Of a stretch of DNA of 41,898 nucleotides, positions 24,008 to 33,384 are shown piece after piece (position 1 is the stretch's first letter; each line of letters starts with the position of its first letter). Both the position numbers and the translations under genes were made by a program. The notes under the pieces are model-generated. The model searched no databases and was not told where the DNA came from. It saw only the letters and a program-made list of their open reading frames with translations. This DNA is from Ruminococcus sp. (GTDB taxonomy: Bacteria; Bacillota; Clostridia; Oscillospirales; Ruminococcaceae): positions 1 to 41,898 of the forward strand of contig JAGAQC010000053.1 in NCBI GenBank assembly GCA_017622925.1, in the 5' to 3' direction.

Positions 24008-24187
24008 ACTAACATCGGGATTCCAAAGGGACGGTGTCCCTTTGGCGGAGTCCAGAGGCAGCGCCTCTGGCAGGGTGTGGGACAGAGTCCCACAAAAGCG
24101 TTAAGCGCTCCGCAAAGGGTGAATTTCCAAACAGTCCTGTGGACTGTTTGGAAAGAGGGAACGCCCTGCAAGAGAGGGCGTTCCCTT
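24008..24187 (+). repeat. Family B hairpin-chain repeat, copy B2
   Basis: Same layout as B1 directly downstream of dnaN. The fourth hairpin reads CCAAACAGTCC/GGACTGTTTGG where B1 reads CAAAACAGTCC/GGACTGTTTTG, so both sides changed and pairing is kept. Confidence 0.88.
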
Positions 24188-24256
24188 ACTAAAGAAAAAA
24201 TATCTCAATAAGTTGCAGATAATGAAAAAAAGGAGAGAAAAAAAAGGAGAGATTTA

Positions 24257-24706
24257 ATGTTTTTTTATAAATATTATACTTTTTCGCCCCTTGCAACACT
24301 GTGTTCGGTCGGAATAAATCTTGCGGCGGCATTGTTTGCAGTATTTGGTATAGCGCAATTTTCGGATAACGTTATTGTCGGAGTTATCCTTGTGGCGGTC
24401 GGACTTTTTCTGTATTTTTATGTGGGAAAGGTCATACCCGATAAGGTAGCCGAAAAAAACGGAAGAAAAAATATCGAAACCAAGGCTAATTACGCCCTCA
24501 CTTACTGCATTCAGAATCCCGCAGCAGTTGCCGAAATTATGGAGGTAAACGAAAAGTTCGATCAGAAAATGAGAACGGACGTTTCCTACGCTAACAGGAT
24601 AGCGCATTCAAATCCTCAGTATTTTGACGCTCTTGCGGAGATAAATCCAGAGCTTGCGGAAAAATATTTCATAAACGAAAAAGGCAAGGTCGCGAAAATA
24701 AAATAA
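24257..24706 (+). CDS. Small membrane protein of unknown function
   Basis: A 149-residue protein not recognised. Two hydrophobic segments near the N-terminus (about 10-33 and 38-60) are separated by a short turn and followed by a soluble, charged C-terminal part of about 90 residues with an internal NP-rich stretch (NPAAVAEI, NPQYFDAL, NPELAEKYF). RBS AAGGAG seven bases before the ATG. It sits between dnaN and yaaA, where most Firmicutes have nothing, and lies downstream of a family B repeat. Transcription is in the origin-arm direction. Confidence 0.8.
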   Translation: MFFYKYYTFSPLATLCSVGINLAAALFAVFGIAQFSDNVIVGVILVAVGLFLYFYVGKVIPDKVAEKNGRKNIETKANYALTYCIQNPAAVAEIMEVNEKFDQKMRTDVSYANRIAHSNPQYFDALAEINPELAEKYFINEKGKVAKIK

Positions 24707-24733
24707 ATTAATTTTTTATGAAAGGCGGTAGTC

Positions 24734-24949
24734 ATGGCTGAAAATACGGTCAAGATAACAACGGAATTTATAAAGCTCGACGCGCTTTTGAAATTTGCTT
24801 CAATGGTCGGTTCGGGCGGAGAAGCTAAAATGCTGATACAGGACGGTCATGTCAGGGTCAACGGCGAGGTCTGCACCATGAGGGGGAAAAAAATACGCCC
24901 CGGAGATACCGTAGCCGTTGAAGGCTCGGGAGAAGTTCAGGTCTGTTGA
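24734..24949 (+). CDS. yaaA: S4-domain RNA-binding protein YaaA
   Basis: A 71-residue S4 protein: [20 protein letters not shown], then [23 protein letters not shown], the compact RNA-binding fold. YaaA-type proteins lie between dnaN and recF in many Firmicutes and have been linked to ribosome assembly. RBS AAAGGCGG. It ends 12 bp before recF. Confidence 0.9.
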   Translation: MAENTVKITTEFIKLDALLKFASMVGSGGEAKMLIQDGHVRVNGEVCTMRGKKIRPGDTVAVEGSGEVQVC

Positions 24950-24961
24950 CAGGGGGAGCTT

Positions 24962-26083
24962 GTGCTTATAACTTATGCCGAAATAGACGGCTTCAAGAAT
25001 TTATCGAACATATCCTTTGCCCCCGACCTGAAATATAATATCATCGTCGGAGCAAACGCGCAGGGGAAAACGAATCTTCTCGAGGCTTTGTGGATATTGT
25101 CGGGGTGCAGGAGTTTCCGCGGCTCTAAGGAACGGGATTATATCGCTCTGAACGGCAGCCGCATGACCTCGAAAATAAAAATAAGAGATGCCGTTCGCGA
25201 GCAGAAAATAGAGTTTGAAATGATAAAGGCGGCTAATATCGTTAAAAATATTACATTGAACGGCGTGAAGCAAAAGGGTACAAGGGCGTTATTTGACGTT
25301 TTCAAGTGCATTGCTTTCATACCCGACGATGTGGATATTATTAAGGGCGCGCCCGAAAAACGGCGGAATTTCATTGATATGGCTGCTTCTCAGCTTAACC
25401 CTCTTTTTGTCGTTCATATCAACAAAAATAACGCTGTAATGAATCAGCGGAACGCCTTGCTCAAATCCATAATGCAGGGAAATTCGTCCGCCGACGTTCT
25501 TGAAATATGGGACAGACAAGCGGCTCACGAGGGCGCGCTTATCTCATATATGCGCAACGAATACGTTAAAAAAATAAACGGTATATGCGGACGGCTTTAC
25601 GCCGCAATTTCAGGCGGTACGGAGACTTTGGAGCTTGAATACAAGTCGAACGTCTACAAGCCCGAGGACTTCGACGAACCCTGCGATTCGGCTGCCTTTG
25701 ATAAATATTATAACAAGCTCCGTGAAAATTCCGAATACGATATACGCACCGGTTCGACCCATTCGGGGGTGAACCGTGACGAGATACTGATAAAAATAAA
25801 CGGCGTAAGCGCAAAGGATTACGGCTCTCAGGGGCAGATAAAGTCCGCAGCGTTGGTCATGAAGCTCGCTCAGGCGGAAATTTTCATGAGCCGCTGTAAG
25901 GACGCTCCCGTGGTCTTTCTTGACGACGTTATGGGCGAGCTTGACGAAAACCGTCAGCGGTTCGTTTTTGAAATAATCAAGGATATGCAGGTCTTTATCA
26001 CAACGCCCAACGAAAGCGCGCTGCTCCCCGAAATACAGGGGAAGATCATCAGGATAAGCGAGGGAAAAACAGCAGATGAATAA
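24962..26083 (+). CDS. recF: DNA replication and repair protein RecF
   Basis: A 373-residue SMC-like ATPase that helps load RecA at gaps. Walker A GANAQGKTN (about residues 31-39), a CRSFRGSKERDYI stretch, an ABC-type signature near YGSQGQIKSAAL and Walker B VVFLDDVMGELDENRQ near 312-327. Start is GTG at 24962 with AGGGGGAG upstream. It overlaps remB by 8 bp, so the two are translationally coupled. Confidence 0.96.
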   Translation: MLITYAEIDGFKNLSNISFAPDLKYNIIVGANAQGKTNLLEALWILSGCRSFRGSKERDYIALNGSRMTSKIKIRDAVREQKIEFEMIKAANIVKNITLNGVKQKGTRALFDVFKCIAFIPDDVDIIKGAPEKRRNFIDMAASQLNPLFVVHINKNNAVMNQRNALLKSIMQGNSSADVLEIWDRQAAHEGALISYMRNEYVKKINGICGRLYAAISGGTETLELEYKSNVYKPEDFDEPCDSAAFDKYYNKLRENSEYDIRTGSTHSGVNRDEILIKINGVSAKDYGSQGQIKSAALVMKLAQAEIFMSRCKDAPVVFLDDVMGELDENRQRFVFEIIKDMQVFITTPNESALLPEIQGKIIRISEGKTADE

Positions 26084-26339
26084 TGCGATATATATTCATA
26101 TAGGCAATAACTACTCCGTGGACGTTCGTGAGATAATCGGCATTTTCGATATGGACAACACGACCGTTACAGGCTGTACTAAAAAGCTCCTCGACCGCGC
26201 GGAGAAAGAAAAAAAGCTGTTTTTAGCCACTTACGAGCTGCCGAAAACCTTTATCCTGACTTCAAAAAAAATATATATTTCTCAGTTGGCGGCAAGTACG
26301 CTGAAAAAACGTCTTGCCAATGGCGGCGGATTCGTATAA
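26076..26339 (+). CDS. remB: RemB/YaaB-type regulator (DUF370)
   Basis: An 87-residue DUF370 protein (MNNAIYIHIGNNYSVDVREIIGIFDMD, later LTSKKIYISQLAASTLKKR). It is the homologue of YaaB, encoded after recF in many Firmicutes and related to the biofilm-matrix regulator RemA. Its start lies inside the end of recF. DNA-binding activity for this copy is inference. Confidence 0.88.
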   Translation: MNNAIYIHIGNNYSVDVREIIGIFDMDNTTVTGCTKKLLDRAEKEKKLFLATYELPKTFILTSKKIYISQLAASTLKKRLANGGGFV

Positions 26340-26357
26340 TCACTATCTACAACTTTA

Positions 26358-26530
26358 GTGGTGGACTCTGTCCCCCACATCCCCTGCCAAAGGGGTGACC
26401 CCTTTGGAATCTCTGTTGTCGTGAATTTGACTGTGGCAATCTTCCATATCACTATGAAGCTGTTAGTCTCCATGATTTCCGCAGTAAAATTCACGATAAT
26501 GGGTTCAAGAGTTACCTTTTGACAGAAGAT
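26358..26530 (-). repeat. Family A structured repeat, copy A5
   Basis: Minus orientation in the remB-gyrB gap. Hairpin arms 26420-26441 and 26474-26495 (imperfect 22 bp, different sequence from A6-A8), and GC hairpins at about 26360-26407. At its outer end TTGACA-17-TATCTA (26519-26547) could serve as a weak gyrB promoter. The remaining 26548-26690 holds only the gyrB RBS. Confidence 0.82.
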
Positions 26531-26690
26531 AAAGGAGACAATATCTACTAAGTTTTAGATATTGATATGCGGCATCTTATAAAAGATAAGGATACAGCAC
26601 GATCCACAACATAAACGCAGGACATAGCACGAGCCTGTGATAATAAATATCAATTTCCGTAATATTGCGGTAATTTGTTTGGAGGTACAC

Positions 26691-28616
26691 ATGAGTCAGC
26701 AGAATAACAATTACGATGAAAACGACATACAAATTTTAGAGGGACTTGAAGCTGTCCGCAAAAGACCGGGTATGTACATCGGTTCGACAGGTCCGAGCGG
26801 TCTGCATCATCTTGTCTACGAGATAGTTGACAACTCCATTGACGAGGCTCTTGCAGGCTACTGTACCGAGATAAAGGTCGAGATACTAAAGGGGGACATT
26901 ATCCGCGTATCGGACAACGGACGAGGTATTCCCGTAGGAATCCACCCGAAAGAGGGTATTTCGGCAGCTACCGTAGTTTACACGATACTCCATGCAGGCG
27001 GAAAATTCGGCGGCGGCGGATATAAGGTCTCGGGCGGACTTCACGGCGTTGGAGCGTCCGTAGTAAACGCCCTGTCTGAATGGCTCGAACTGACTGTCAA
27101 GGACGGCGAAAACGTATGGTTTCAGCGTTTCGAGAGGGGTCACTACAGCGAGGAGCTTAAAGCTGTCGGCAAGACCTCGGAAACGGGTACAAGCGTAATG
27201 TTCAAGGCTGACGGTGAAATTTTCGAGGATACCGTTTACTCCTACGATGTTCTTCTGCGGAGACTTCGCGAGCAGGCGTTCCTGAATGCAGGAATAAAAA
27301 TTACGTTCTCCGATATGCGAAACGAGGACGATATAAAGGGCGAAACGCTCCACTACGAGGGCGGTATTCGTCAGTTTGTAGAGCATATCCATGAAAAAAG
27401 AGGTCTCGACCCCATAAATAACGAGGTAATTTACATCTCGGGAACTCAGGGGGACTCTTTTGCAGAGATAGCCTTGCAGTACAACACCGATTTCAACGAG
27501 ATAATCATGTCCTTTGCAAATAATATCCACACAAAGGACGGCGGCTCTCACGAGGTCGGCTTCAAAAACGCCCTTACAAAGGTCGTAAACGAATACGGCA
27601 AAAAAATGGGGCTGCTCAAAGATAAGGAAAAACTCAGCGGCGAGGACGTTCGGGAGGGTCTGACCGCCATAATCTCCGTAAAGCTTACCGAGTGCGAATT
27701 TGAGGGACAGACTAAGGGACGTTTAGGCAATCCCGAGGTCAAGCCGTTCGTGGATAAGCTCGTCACCGAGAAGCTTATGAATTACCTTGAGGAAAATCCC
27801 GACATCGCAAAAACTATATTCGATAAAAGCGTATCGGCTCTCAAAGCCCGTGAGGCAGCCAAAAGAGCCCGTGAAGCCGAGCGAAAGAAAAACGCTTTCG
27901 GAAACGCCTCGATGCCCGAAAAGCTTGCGGACTGCTCCGAGCGTGACAACAGATACACCGAAATTTACATCGTCGAGGGAGACTCCGCCGGCGGTTCTGC
28001 AAAGGACGGACGTGACAGACGCTATCAGGCGATTCTTTCACTTTGGGGCAAGATGCTCAACGTTGAAAAATCCCGTATCGACAAGATATACAGCAACGAA
28101 AAGCTTGCGCCTGTCGTTACTGCTTTGGGCGCGGGTATCGGCGAGGATTTTGATATAGAAAAGCTCCGCTACGGAAAGGTCATCATTATGGCTGATGCCG
28201 ATGTTGACGGTATGCACATACGCACGCTGCTGCTGACGTTCTTTTTCCGCTACATGCGGCCGCTTATCACCAACGGCAACGTTTATATCGCTCAGCCGCC
28301 GCTTTTCAAGGTATGGCGCGGAAAGCAGGAGCGTTATGCTTTCTCCGAGGAGGAGCGTGACAGATATATCAGCGAGCTGTCCGATAACGGCAAGTATAAG
28401 CCGGAGGTACAGCGTTACAAGGGTCTTGGCGAGATGGACCCCTTGCAGCTTTGGGAGACCACAATGGACCCCGAACGCCGTACGATCGTGAAAATAAGCA
28501 TGGAGGACGCGTTCAAGGCGGACGAAACTTTCTCGATACTTATGGGCGACAAGGTAGAACCAAGACGTAATTTTATCGAGAAAAACGCTAAGTACGCCAA
28601 TAATCTTGATATTTGA
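26691..28616 (+). CDS. gyrB: DNA gyrase subunit B
   Basis: A 641-residue GyrB. GHKL ATPase motifs: [20 protein letters not shown] and [21 protein letters not shown] motifs: [11 protein letters not shown] and [21 protein letters not shown], and the C-terminal [20 protein letters not shown]. The [10 protein letters not shown] variant of the PLRGKILNVEK segment is present. The ATG at 26691 has GGAGGT; a longer frame from 26637 lacks any RBS. Confidence 0.97.
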   Translation: MSQQNNNYDENDIQILEGLEAVRKRPGMYIGSTGPSGLHHLVYEIVDNSIDEALAGYCTEIKVEILKGDIIRVSDNGRGIPVGIHPKEGISAATVVYTILHAGGKFGGGGYKVSGGLHGVGASVVNALSEWLELTVKDGENVWFQRFERGHYSEELKAVGKTSETGTSVMFKADGEIFEDTVYSYDVLLRRLREQAFLNAGIKITFSDMRNEDDIKGETLHYEGGIRQFVEHIHEKRGLDPINNEVIYISGTQGDSFAEIALQYNTDFNEIIMSFANNIHTKDGGSHEVGFKNALTKVVNEYGKKMGLLKDKEKLSGEDVREGLTAIISVKLTECEFEGQTKGRLGNPEVKPFVDKLVTEKLMNYLEENPDIAKTIFDKSVSALKAREAAKRAREAERKKNAFGNASMPEKLADCSERDNRYTEIYIVEGDSAGGSAKDGRDRRYQAILSLWGKMLNVEKSRIDKIYSNEKLAPVVTALGAGIGEDFDIEKLRYGKVIIMADADVDGMHIRTLLLTFFFRYMRPLITNGNVYIAQPPLFKVWRGKQERYAFSEEERDRYISELSDNGKYKPEVQRYKGLGEMDPLQLWETTMDPERRTIVKISMEDAFKADETFSILMGDKVEPRRNFIEKNAKYANNLDI

Positions 28617-28643
28617 CCTGCACCAAAAAATAAGGGTGGATAA

Positions 28644-29156
28644 ATGGAAAATAAATTACTTGAAAAAAAATACAAAATTCCCATAGACACGATTCGCGAG
28701 GGATATAAGGCTTACCAGCGGAAATTTGTCAATTTGAGAAGATATATTCTTACTGCGGTGTTCCTGATATTGACGGCGAACTTCGTATACGGCGCGGCAA
28801 AGGACAGCGATAATTATATCGCTTATATACTGATTGTAATATGTCTTGCGTTTGCGTTCAGAGAGTGGTACAATCCCGTGAAGCTCCGAAACAGCGTTAT
28901 AGAAAGCTGCAAAGAGCTGGGAGACCCTCTGTACTGCCTGACCGTGACCGAGGACGAGGTCGTAATATCCACGGAAACAGAGGAAAACGAGCCGCCCGAG
29001 CCTGCAAGACTTCCCGTAAACGATGAGCTGAGCGTCCTCGAATATGATAATTTTTTCCTGATAGTATACGGCAAGCTGATGTTTTATATTGTCCCGAAAG
29101 CAGATTTTTCAGAATCGGAGCTTGATATTGTCAGAAATTTAACTAAAGGGAACTAA
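28644..29156 (+). CDS. Small two-helix membrane protein, possibly YcxB-like
   Basis: A 170-residue protein. Residues about 34-50 and 58-72 are hydrophobic and form a probable membrane hairpin; the rest is a soluble domain with alternating hydrophobic strands (CLTVTEDEVVIST..., DNFFLIVYGKLMFYIVPK). This shape resembles the YcxB-like family, but the match is by eye. It lies between gyrB and gyrA, 27 bp after gyrB, probably co-transcribed. Weak RBS (AAGGGTGG). Confidence 0.75.
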   Translation: MENKLLEKKYKIPIDTIREGYKAYQRKFVNLRRYILTAVFLILTANFVYGAAKDSDNYIAYILIVICLAFAFREWYNPVKLRNSVIESCKELGDPLYCLTVTEDEVVISTETEENEPPEPARLPVNDELSVLEYDNFFLIVYGKLMFYIVPKADFSESELDIVRNLTKGN

Positions 29157-29331
29157 CATTGGGATTCCAAAGGGACGGTGTCCCTTTGGCGGAGTCCAGA
29201 GGCAGAGCCTCTGGCAGGGTGTGGGACAGAGTCCCACAAAAGCGTTAAGCGCTCCGCAAAGGGTGAATTTCAAAACAGTCCAGTGGACTGTTTTGAAAGA
29301 GGGAACGCCCTGCAAGAGAGGGCGTTCCCTT
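29153..29331 (+). repeat. Family B hairpin-chain repeat, copy B3
   Basis: Begins at the stop codon of the preceding gene (ACTAACATTGGGATTCC). Same five hairpins as B1, with the loop of the fourth changed from TGT to AGT. Between it and gyrA are about 100 bp with no other feature than the RBS. Confidence 0.88.
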
Positions 29332-29429
29332 AGAAATGCGAAGAAATGCGAAAAAATTAAGCAGAAAATAAAATTGGAATTGCTGTAATACCAAGTAAAT
29401 AATATCCTGAAATACAGGAGGTAATAAAT

Positions 29430-32063
29430 TTGTTATATAACGATAATTCAAAGATCATTAATTCCGAAATAGTTGACGAAATGGAAAACTCCATGCTTCA
29501 ATACGCCATGTCGGTCATCGTTTCAAGAGCTTTGCCCGATGTTAGGGACGGTCTGAAGCCCGTTCACAGGCGTATTCTGTATACCCTGCACGAAAACGGT
29601 CTTACCCCCGAAAAGGCGTATCGTAAGTGCGCCGATACAGTCGGTGCGGTTTTGGGACGTTATCACCCTCACGGCGACGCGTCTGTTTATGACGCGCTCG
29701 TTCGTCTTGCGCAGACGTTTTCCCTGCGTTATCCCCTTGTTGACGGTCACGGAAACTTCGGTAACATCGACGGCGACAAGGCGGCGGCTTACCGTTATAC
29801 AGAGGCTAAAATGGCGAAGCTCACCCTTGAAATGCTCCGCGACATCAACAAGGAAACCGTTGACTACATGCCCAACTATGACGACCGTCTGCAAGAGCCT
29901 GTGGTGCTTCCGTCACGCTTTCCTAACCTGCTTGTAAACGGCTCTACGGGTATCGCAGTCGGCATGGCGACAAATATTCCTCCTCACAATATGGGCGAGG
30001 TCGTGGACGCTTTGCAGCTCCTCATTGACGACCCCGACTGCACCCTCGACCAGCTTATGGAGCATATCAAAGGTCCTGATTTCCCCACAGGCGGCATTGT
30101 TATGGGAAAATCGGGAATACGCGCGGCATACGGCACGGGCAGAGGAAAGGTAATACTTCGCAGCCGTACCCATTTTGAGGAGATCAAGGGCAGAAACTGC
30201 ATTATAGTTGACGAAATTCCGTACATGGTCAACAAAACGCTTATACTTAAAAATATTAATCAACTTTGCAAGGATAAGCGTATTGAGGGAATTTATGCGC
30301 TCAACGACGAATCAGACAAGGAAGGTCTGCGTATCGTTATAGAGCTTAAAAAGGACGCTATACCCGAAATTGTCCTCAATAAGCTGTTTGCCATGACGAA
30401 GCTGCAAGATACTGTGGGTATAATTATGCTCGCCCTTGTAAACGGCGAACCGAAGGTGCTTACCCTCAAACAGATGCTCAGTCACTACCTTGACTTTCAG
30501 GTTGACGTTATTCAGCGGCGTACACGCTACGACCTGCGTAAGGCTCTTGAAAGGGCGCATATCCTGCAAGGTTTTATACTCGCAGTTGATAATATTGACG
30601 AGGTTATCGCTATCCTGAGAAGCAGCAAGACTATCCCCGAAGCTAAGTCTCGCATGATAGAGCGGTTCAAGGACGTTGACATGTCGAATCTCCTTGACAG
30701 AGCCGAGTACGACCTGTCAAACATTCACCACCTCGAGCATGAAAAAGGTCTTTCCGAGGAACAGGCGGAGGCTATCGTTCAGATGCGTCTTGGTGCGCTG
30801 ACAGGTCTTGAACGTCAGAAAATCACGGACGAATTATACGCGCTGTTATCAAAAATTTCAGACCTTAAAGATATTTTGGCGGACGTTAATCGTGTGTACG
30901 AAATTATCATGGAGGACTTGAACGTTATCCGCAAGAAATTCAGCGACGAACGTCGCACCGATATTGAATCCGTAAGCGGTGAGGTCGATATCGAGGACCT
31001 TATCCCTGTGGAGGACTGCGTTGTCACCCTCACGAATAACGGCTATATCAAGCGTATGCCCGTTTCGGAATATAAGTCTCAGAAACGCGGCGGACGCGGT
31101 ATATCGGGAATGAAACAGCGTGAGGAGGACTTTGTTGAGGAGATGTTTATCTGTGGAACTCATGATAACATTCTCTTTATTTCAAACAAGGGCATCATGT
31201 ACAAGCTGAAATGCTACGAGATTCCCGACGGCTCGAAGGCTTCAAGGGGATTCAATCTTATAAATCTTCTGCCGCTGACCGAGAACGAAAAGGTTACGGC
31301 GATGATAAAGACCACCGATTTCAGCGACGAAAGATTTATTACAATTGTAACAAAAAACGGTAAAATAAAGCGAACAAATCTGTCGCTTTACCGAAATGTC
31401 CGCAAAAACGGTCTTATCGCTATCGGACTTGACGAGGGCGACGAGATCGCGGGAGTTCGCATGACAAACGGTCACGAGCAGATTTTTGTGGCTACTCGCA
31501 ACGGAATGGCTATCCGCATCGAGGAGGACAAGGGCAGGGCGATGTCACGTTCGGCTCACGGCGTAAAGGCTATAAAGCTGCGTGAGGGAGATTACGTGGT
31601 CGGCGTTGCAAGGATCCGCGAGGGAGCTTCGCTTCTGACTGTCACCGAGAACGGCTACGGCAAGCGGACTGAGGTCGAAAGCTATCGAATCCAGAACAGA
31701 GGCGGCTACGGTCTGACGAATTATAAGGTCGATGAAGTTCGCGGTCACGTGTGCGGAATCAAAATTGTCGATGAAAGCGACGATGTAATTATGGTGTCAA
31801 GCGACGGCATAATCATCAGAATACATGCGGCGGACGTGAGAATTATGGGCAGAATCGCCAAAGGTGTCCGTGTGATGCGTGTCGGAGAGGGCGCAAAGGT
31901 GGTCGCCTTTACCAGAACCGAGCGTGACGATTCCGCCGAGACTGAAAAGGTCGAGCAGCTTACCGAGGAGCAGATCAAGGCTGCCGAAGCCGAAGCCGCC
32001 GAGGAAGAAAAGAAAGAGGTCGTGATCGAAGCCGACCCCGAGGACGTCGATAACGAGGAATGA
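29430..32063 (+). CDS. gyrA: DNA gyrase subunit A
   Basis: An 877-residue GyrA. Quinolone-resistance region PHGDASVYDALVRLAQ is present with Ser at the usual 83-equivalent position followed by Val, and the catalytic tyrosine is in AAYRYTEAKM. The C-terminal beta-pinwheel begins with the GyrA box QKRGGRGISG, which marks gyrase rather than topoisomerase IV. An acidic tail (EEEKKEVVIEADPEDVDNEE) ends the protein. TTG start at 29430 with AGGAGGT eight bases upstream; an internal ATG 18 codons on is less likely. Confidence 0.97.
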   Translation: MLYNDNSKIINSEIVDEMENSMLQYAMSVIVSRALPDVRDGLKPVHRRILYTLHENGLTPEKAYRKCADTVGAVLGRYHPHGDASVYDALVRLAQTFSLRYPLVDGHGNFGNIDGDKAAAYRYTEAKMAKLTLEMLRDINKETVDYMPNYDDRLQEPVVLPSRFPNLLVNGSTGIAVGMATNIPPHNMGEVVDALQLLIDDPDCTLDQLMEHIKGPDFPTGGIVMGKSGIRAAYGTGRGKVILRSRTHFEEIKGRNCIIVDEIPYMVNKTLILKNINQLCKDKRIEGIYALNDESDKEGLRIVIELKKDAIPEIVLNKLFAMTKLQDTVGIIMLALVNGEPKVLTLKQMLSHYLDFQVDVIQRRTRYDLRKALERAHILQGFILAVDNIDEVIAILRSSKTIPEAKSRMIERFKDVDMSNLLDRAEYDLSNIHHLEHEKGLSEEQAEAIVQMRLGALTGLERQKITDELYALLSKISDLKDILADVNRVYEIIMEDLNVIRKKFSDERRTDIESVSGEVDIEDLIPVEDCVVTLTNNGYIKRMPVSEYKSQKRGGRGISGMKQREEDFVEEMFICGTHDNILFISNKGIMYKLKCYEIPDGSKASRGFNLINLLPLTENEKVTAMIKTTDFSDERFITIVTKNGKIKRTNLSLYRNVRKNGLIAIGLDEGDEIAGVRMTNGHEQIFVATRNGMAIRIEEDKGRAMSRSAHGVKAIKLREGDYVVGVARIREGASLLTVTENGYGKRTEVESYRIQNRGGYGLTNYKVDEVRGHVCGIKIVDESDDVIMVSSDGIIIRIHAADVRIMGRIAKGVRVMRVGEGAKVVAFTRTERDDSAETEKVEQLTEEQIKAAEAEAAEEEKKEVVIEADPEDVDNEE

Positions 32064-32112
32064 GAAACGCCGATATTTCGGTCTTAACTGCACGACAGGA
32101 GATGTGACATAA

Positions 32113-32275
32113 TAGACCTCCTTGGAAACCGGAAAGCACTGTCTGACTTGTCTTTTTTGTGTTCGGCTTTGTCAGCTTTCCTTGCAATACACAAAGTATT
32201 CCTGCGGAAACCTAACTTTGCCGAACGCAAAAAATCCTGCGCCATACAGCACTTCCCAGTTCCCAAGGAGGTCTA
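32113..32275. repeat. Family C inverted-repeat element, copy C2
   Basis: 163 bp between gyrA and the phosphoesterase. Terminal arms TAGACCTCCTTGG (32113-32125) and CCAAGGAGGTCTA (32263-32275) are perfect, and complementarity continues imperfectly to about 35 bp. The right end supplies AAGGAGGT five bases before the next ATG. If transcribed, the arms would pair and cover that RBS. Confidence 0.85.
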
Positions 32276-32277
32276 AT

Positions 32278-33090
32278 ATGAAAAGAATTATACCAACAGT
32301 ATTATTTTCAGCAGGAATATTTTCTGTCTGTACGCTGACCGAGAATAAATTCATGCTGAGAAAACGCCGTGAAAATTTAGGCGGCGAATTGAAAATATTC
32401 CACATTTCGGACATTCACAAAAAGAACAACTGCATTTTCAATAAAAAAATTTTAAAGCTTGCAGGGGAGGAAATGCCCGACCTGATATTCATTACAGGCG
32501 ACCTTGTATCACGCTACGAGACCGATTTTTCGGAGACTGAGAAGCTTCTCAGCTTACTGGGTGAGATCGCTCCCATATACATGTGCATGGGTAATCACGA
32601 GCAGAGCCTTCTCCCTGATAAGCGGCGTGAATTTATGAAAATGGTGAACCGAACGGCTGCCCGTCTGCTGATAAACGAGAGAGAAAACGTTGACGTGCGT
32701 GGAAAAAAGCTCTGCGTCTGTGGAGTTCAACAAGATTACTCTACGTATAAAAATGACGGCGGCTACGGCAAGCTTGACGGTTTTACACTGAAACAAATGA
32801 AAGCTCTCATGGGCGAACGTCCCGATAGGGAAACGCTTCTTTTGGCGCATAATCCGCTGTTTGCCGAGACTTACGCTCAGTGGGGCGCGGATTTTACGTT
32901 CAGCGGTCACATTCACGGGGGCGTGGTGAGACTTTTCGGAAAAGGTCTGCTTTCTCCCGAAAGACGGTTTTTCCCGAAATATTCCAAGGGCGTTTACAGC
33001 GTGGGACGTATGAAGCTCCTCGTTTCGGCAGGTATCGGCAAGCTCAGATTGTTTAACCCTCCCGAAGTCGTTGTATATAATATTCCCTAA
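32278..33090 (+). CDS. Membrane-anchored metallophosphoesterase
   Basis: A 270-residue calcineurin-type phosphoesterase of the YkuE-like group. An N-terminal hydrophobic segment (about 4-20) is a likely anchor. Metal-binding motifs in order: HISDIH, FITGDLVSR, GNHEQ, AHNPLF and SGHIHGG. All five are intact. Substrate unknown; relatives act on phospholipid head groups or UDP-lipids, which is not shown here. Start ATG at 32278 with the RBS from element C2. A longer frame through C2 is rejected. Confidence 0.87.
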   Translation: MKRIIPTVLFSAGIFSVCTLTENKFMLRKRRENLGGELKIFHISDIHKKNNCIFNKKILKLAGEEMPDLIFITGDLVSRYETDFSETEKLLSLLGEIAPIYMCMGNHEQSLLPDKRREFMKMVNRTAARLLINERENVDVRGKKLCVCGVQQDYSTYKNDGGYGKLDGFTLKQMKALMGERPDRETLLLAHNPLFAETYAQWGADFTFSGHIHGGVVRLFGKGLLSPERRFFPKYSKGVYSVGRMKLLVSAGIGKLRLFNPPEVVVYNIP

Positions 33091-33123
33091 TATGGGGGGG
33101 GAAGCTGTCTATATTTCTAAGAC

Positions 33124-33143
33124 GGACACGGCACGCCGTGTCC
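33124..33143. repeat. Short perfect palindrome downstream of the phosphoesterase
   Basis: GGACACGGC-AC-GCCGTGTCC followed by CTACA, as at the start of the window. No clear U-tract. With family A copy A6 it fills the gap to the ytaF-like gene. Confidence 0.6.
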
Positions 33144-33199
33144 CTACATCGAGAAGGTATTATTGAATTTTTTTATAATTTAAAAGGGCTTTGTTTCCT

Positions 33200-33380
33200 A
33201 TATCTTCTGTTAAAGAGGTAACTCTTAGAACCCTATATCGTAAATTTACCTGTATAAAGCCATGTAAACTTGAATTTACAAATAAACAAGGAGGCTTTAT
33301 ACAGGTAAATTTGCGACAACAGAGATTCCAAAGGGGTCACCCCTTTGGCAGGGGGTTCAGGGGGACAGAGTCCCCCTGTT
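33200..33380 (+). repeat. Family A structured repeat, copy A6
   Basis: Leader hairpin AAGAG-GTAA-CTCTT (33214-33227), long hairpin arms 33239-33261 and 33293-33315 (22 of 23 pairs), then the CCAAAGGGG and AGGGGGAC hairpins. Almost the same as A7, 3.8 kb away in the same orientation. It ends at the stop codon of the convergent ytaF-like gene. Confidence 0.88.
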
Positions 33381-33384
33381 TAAG

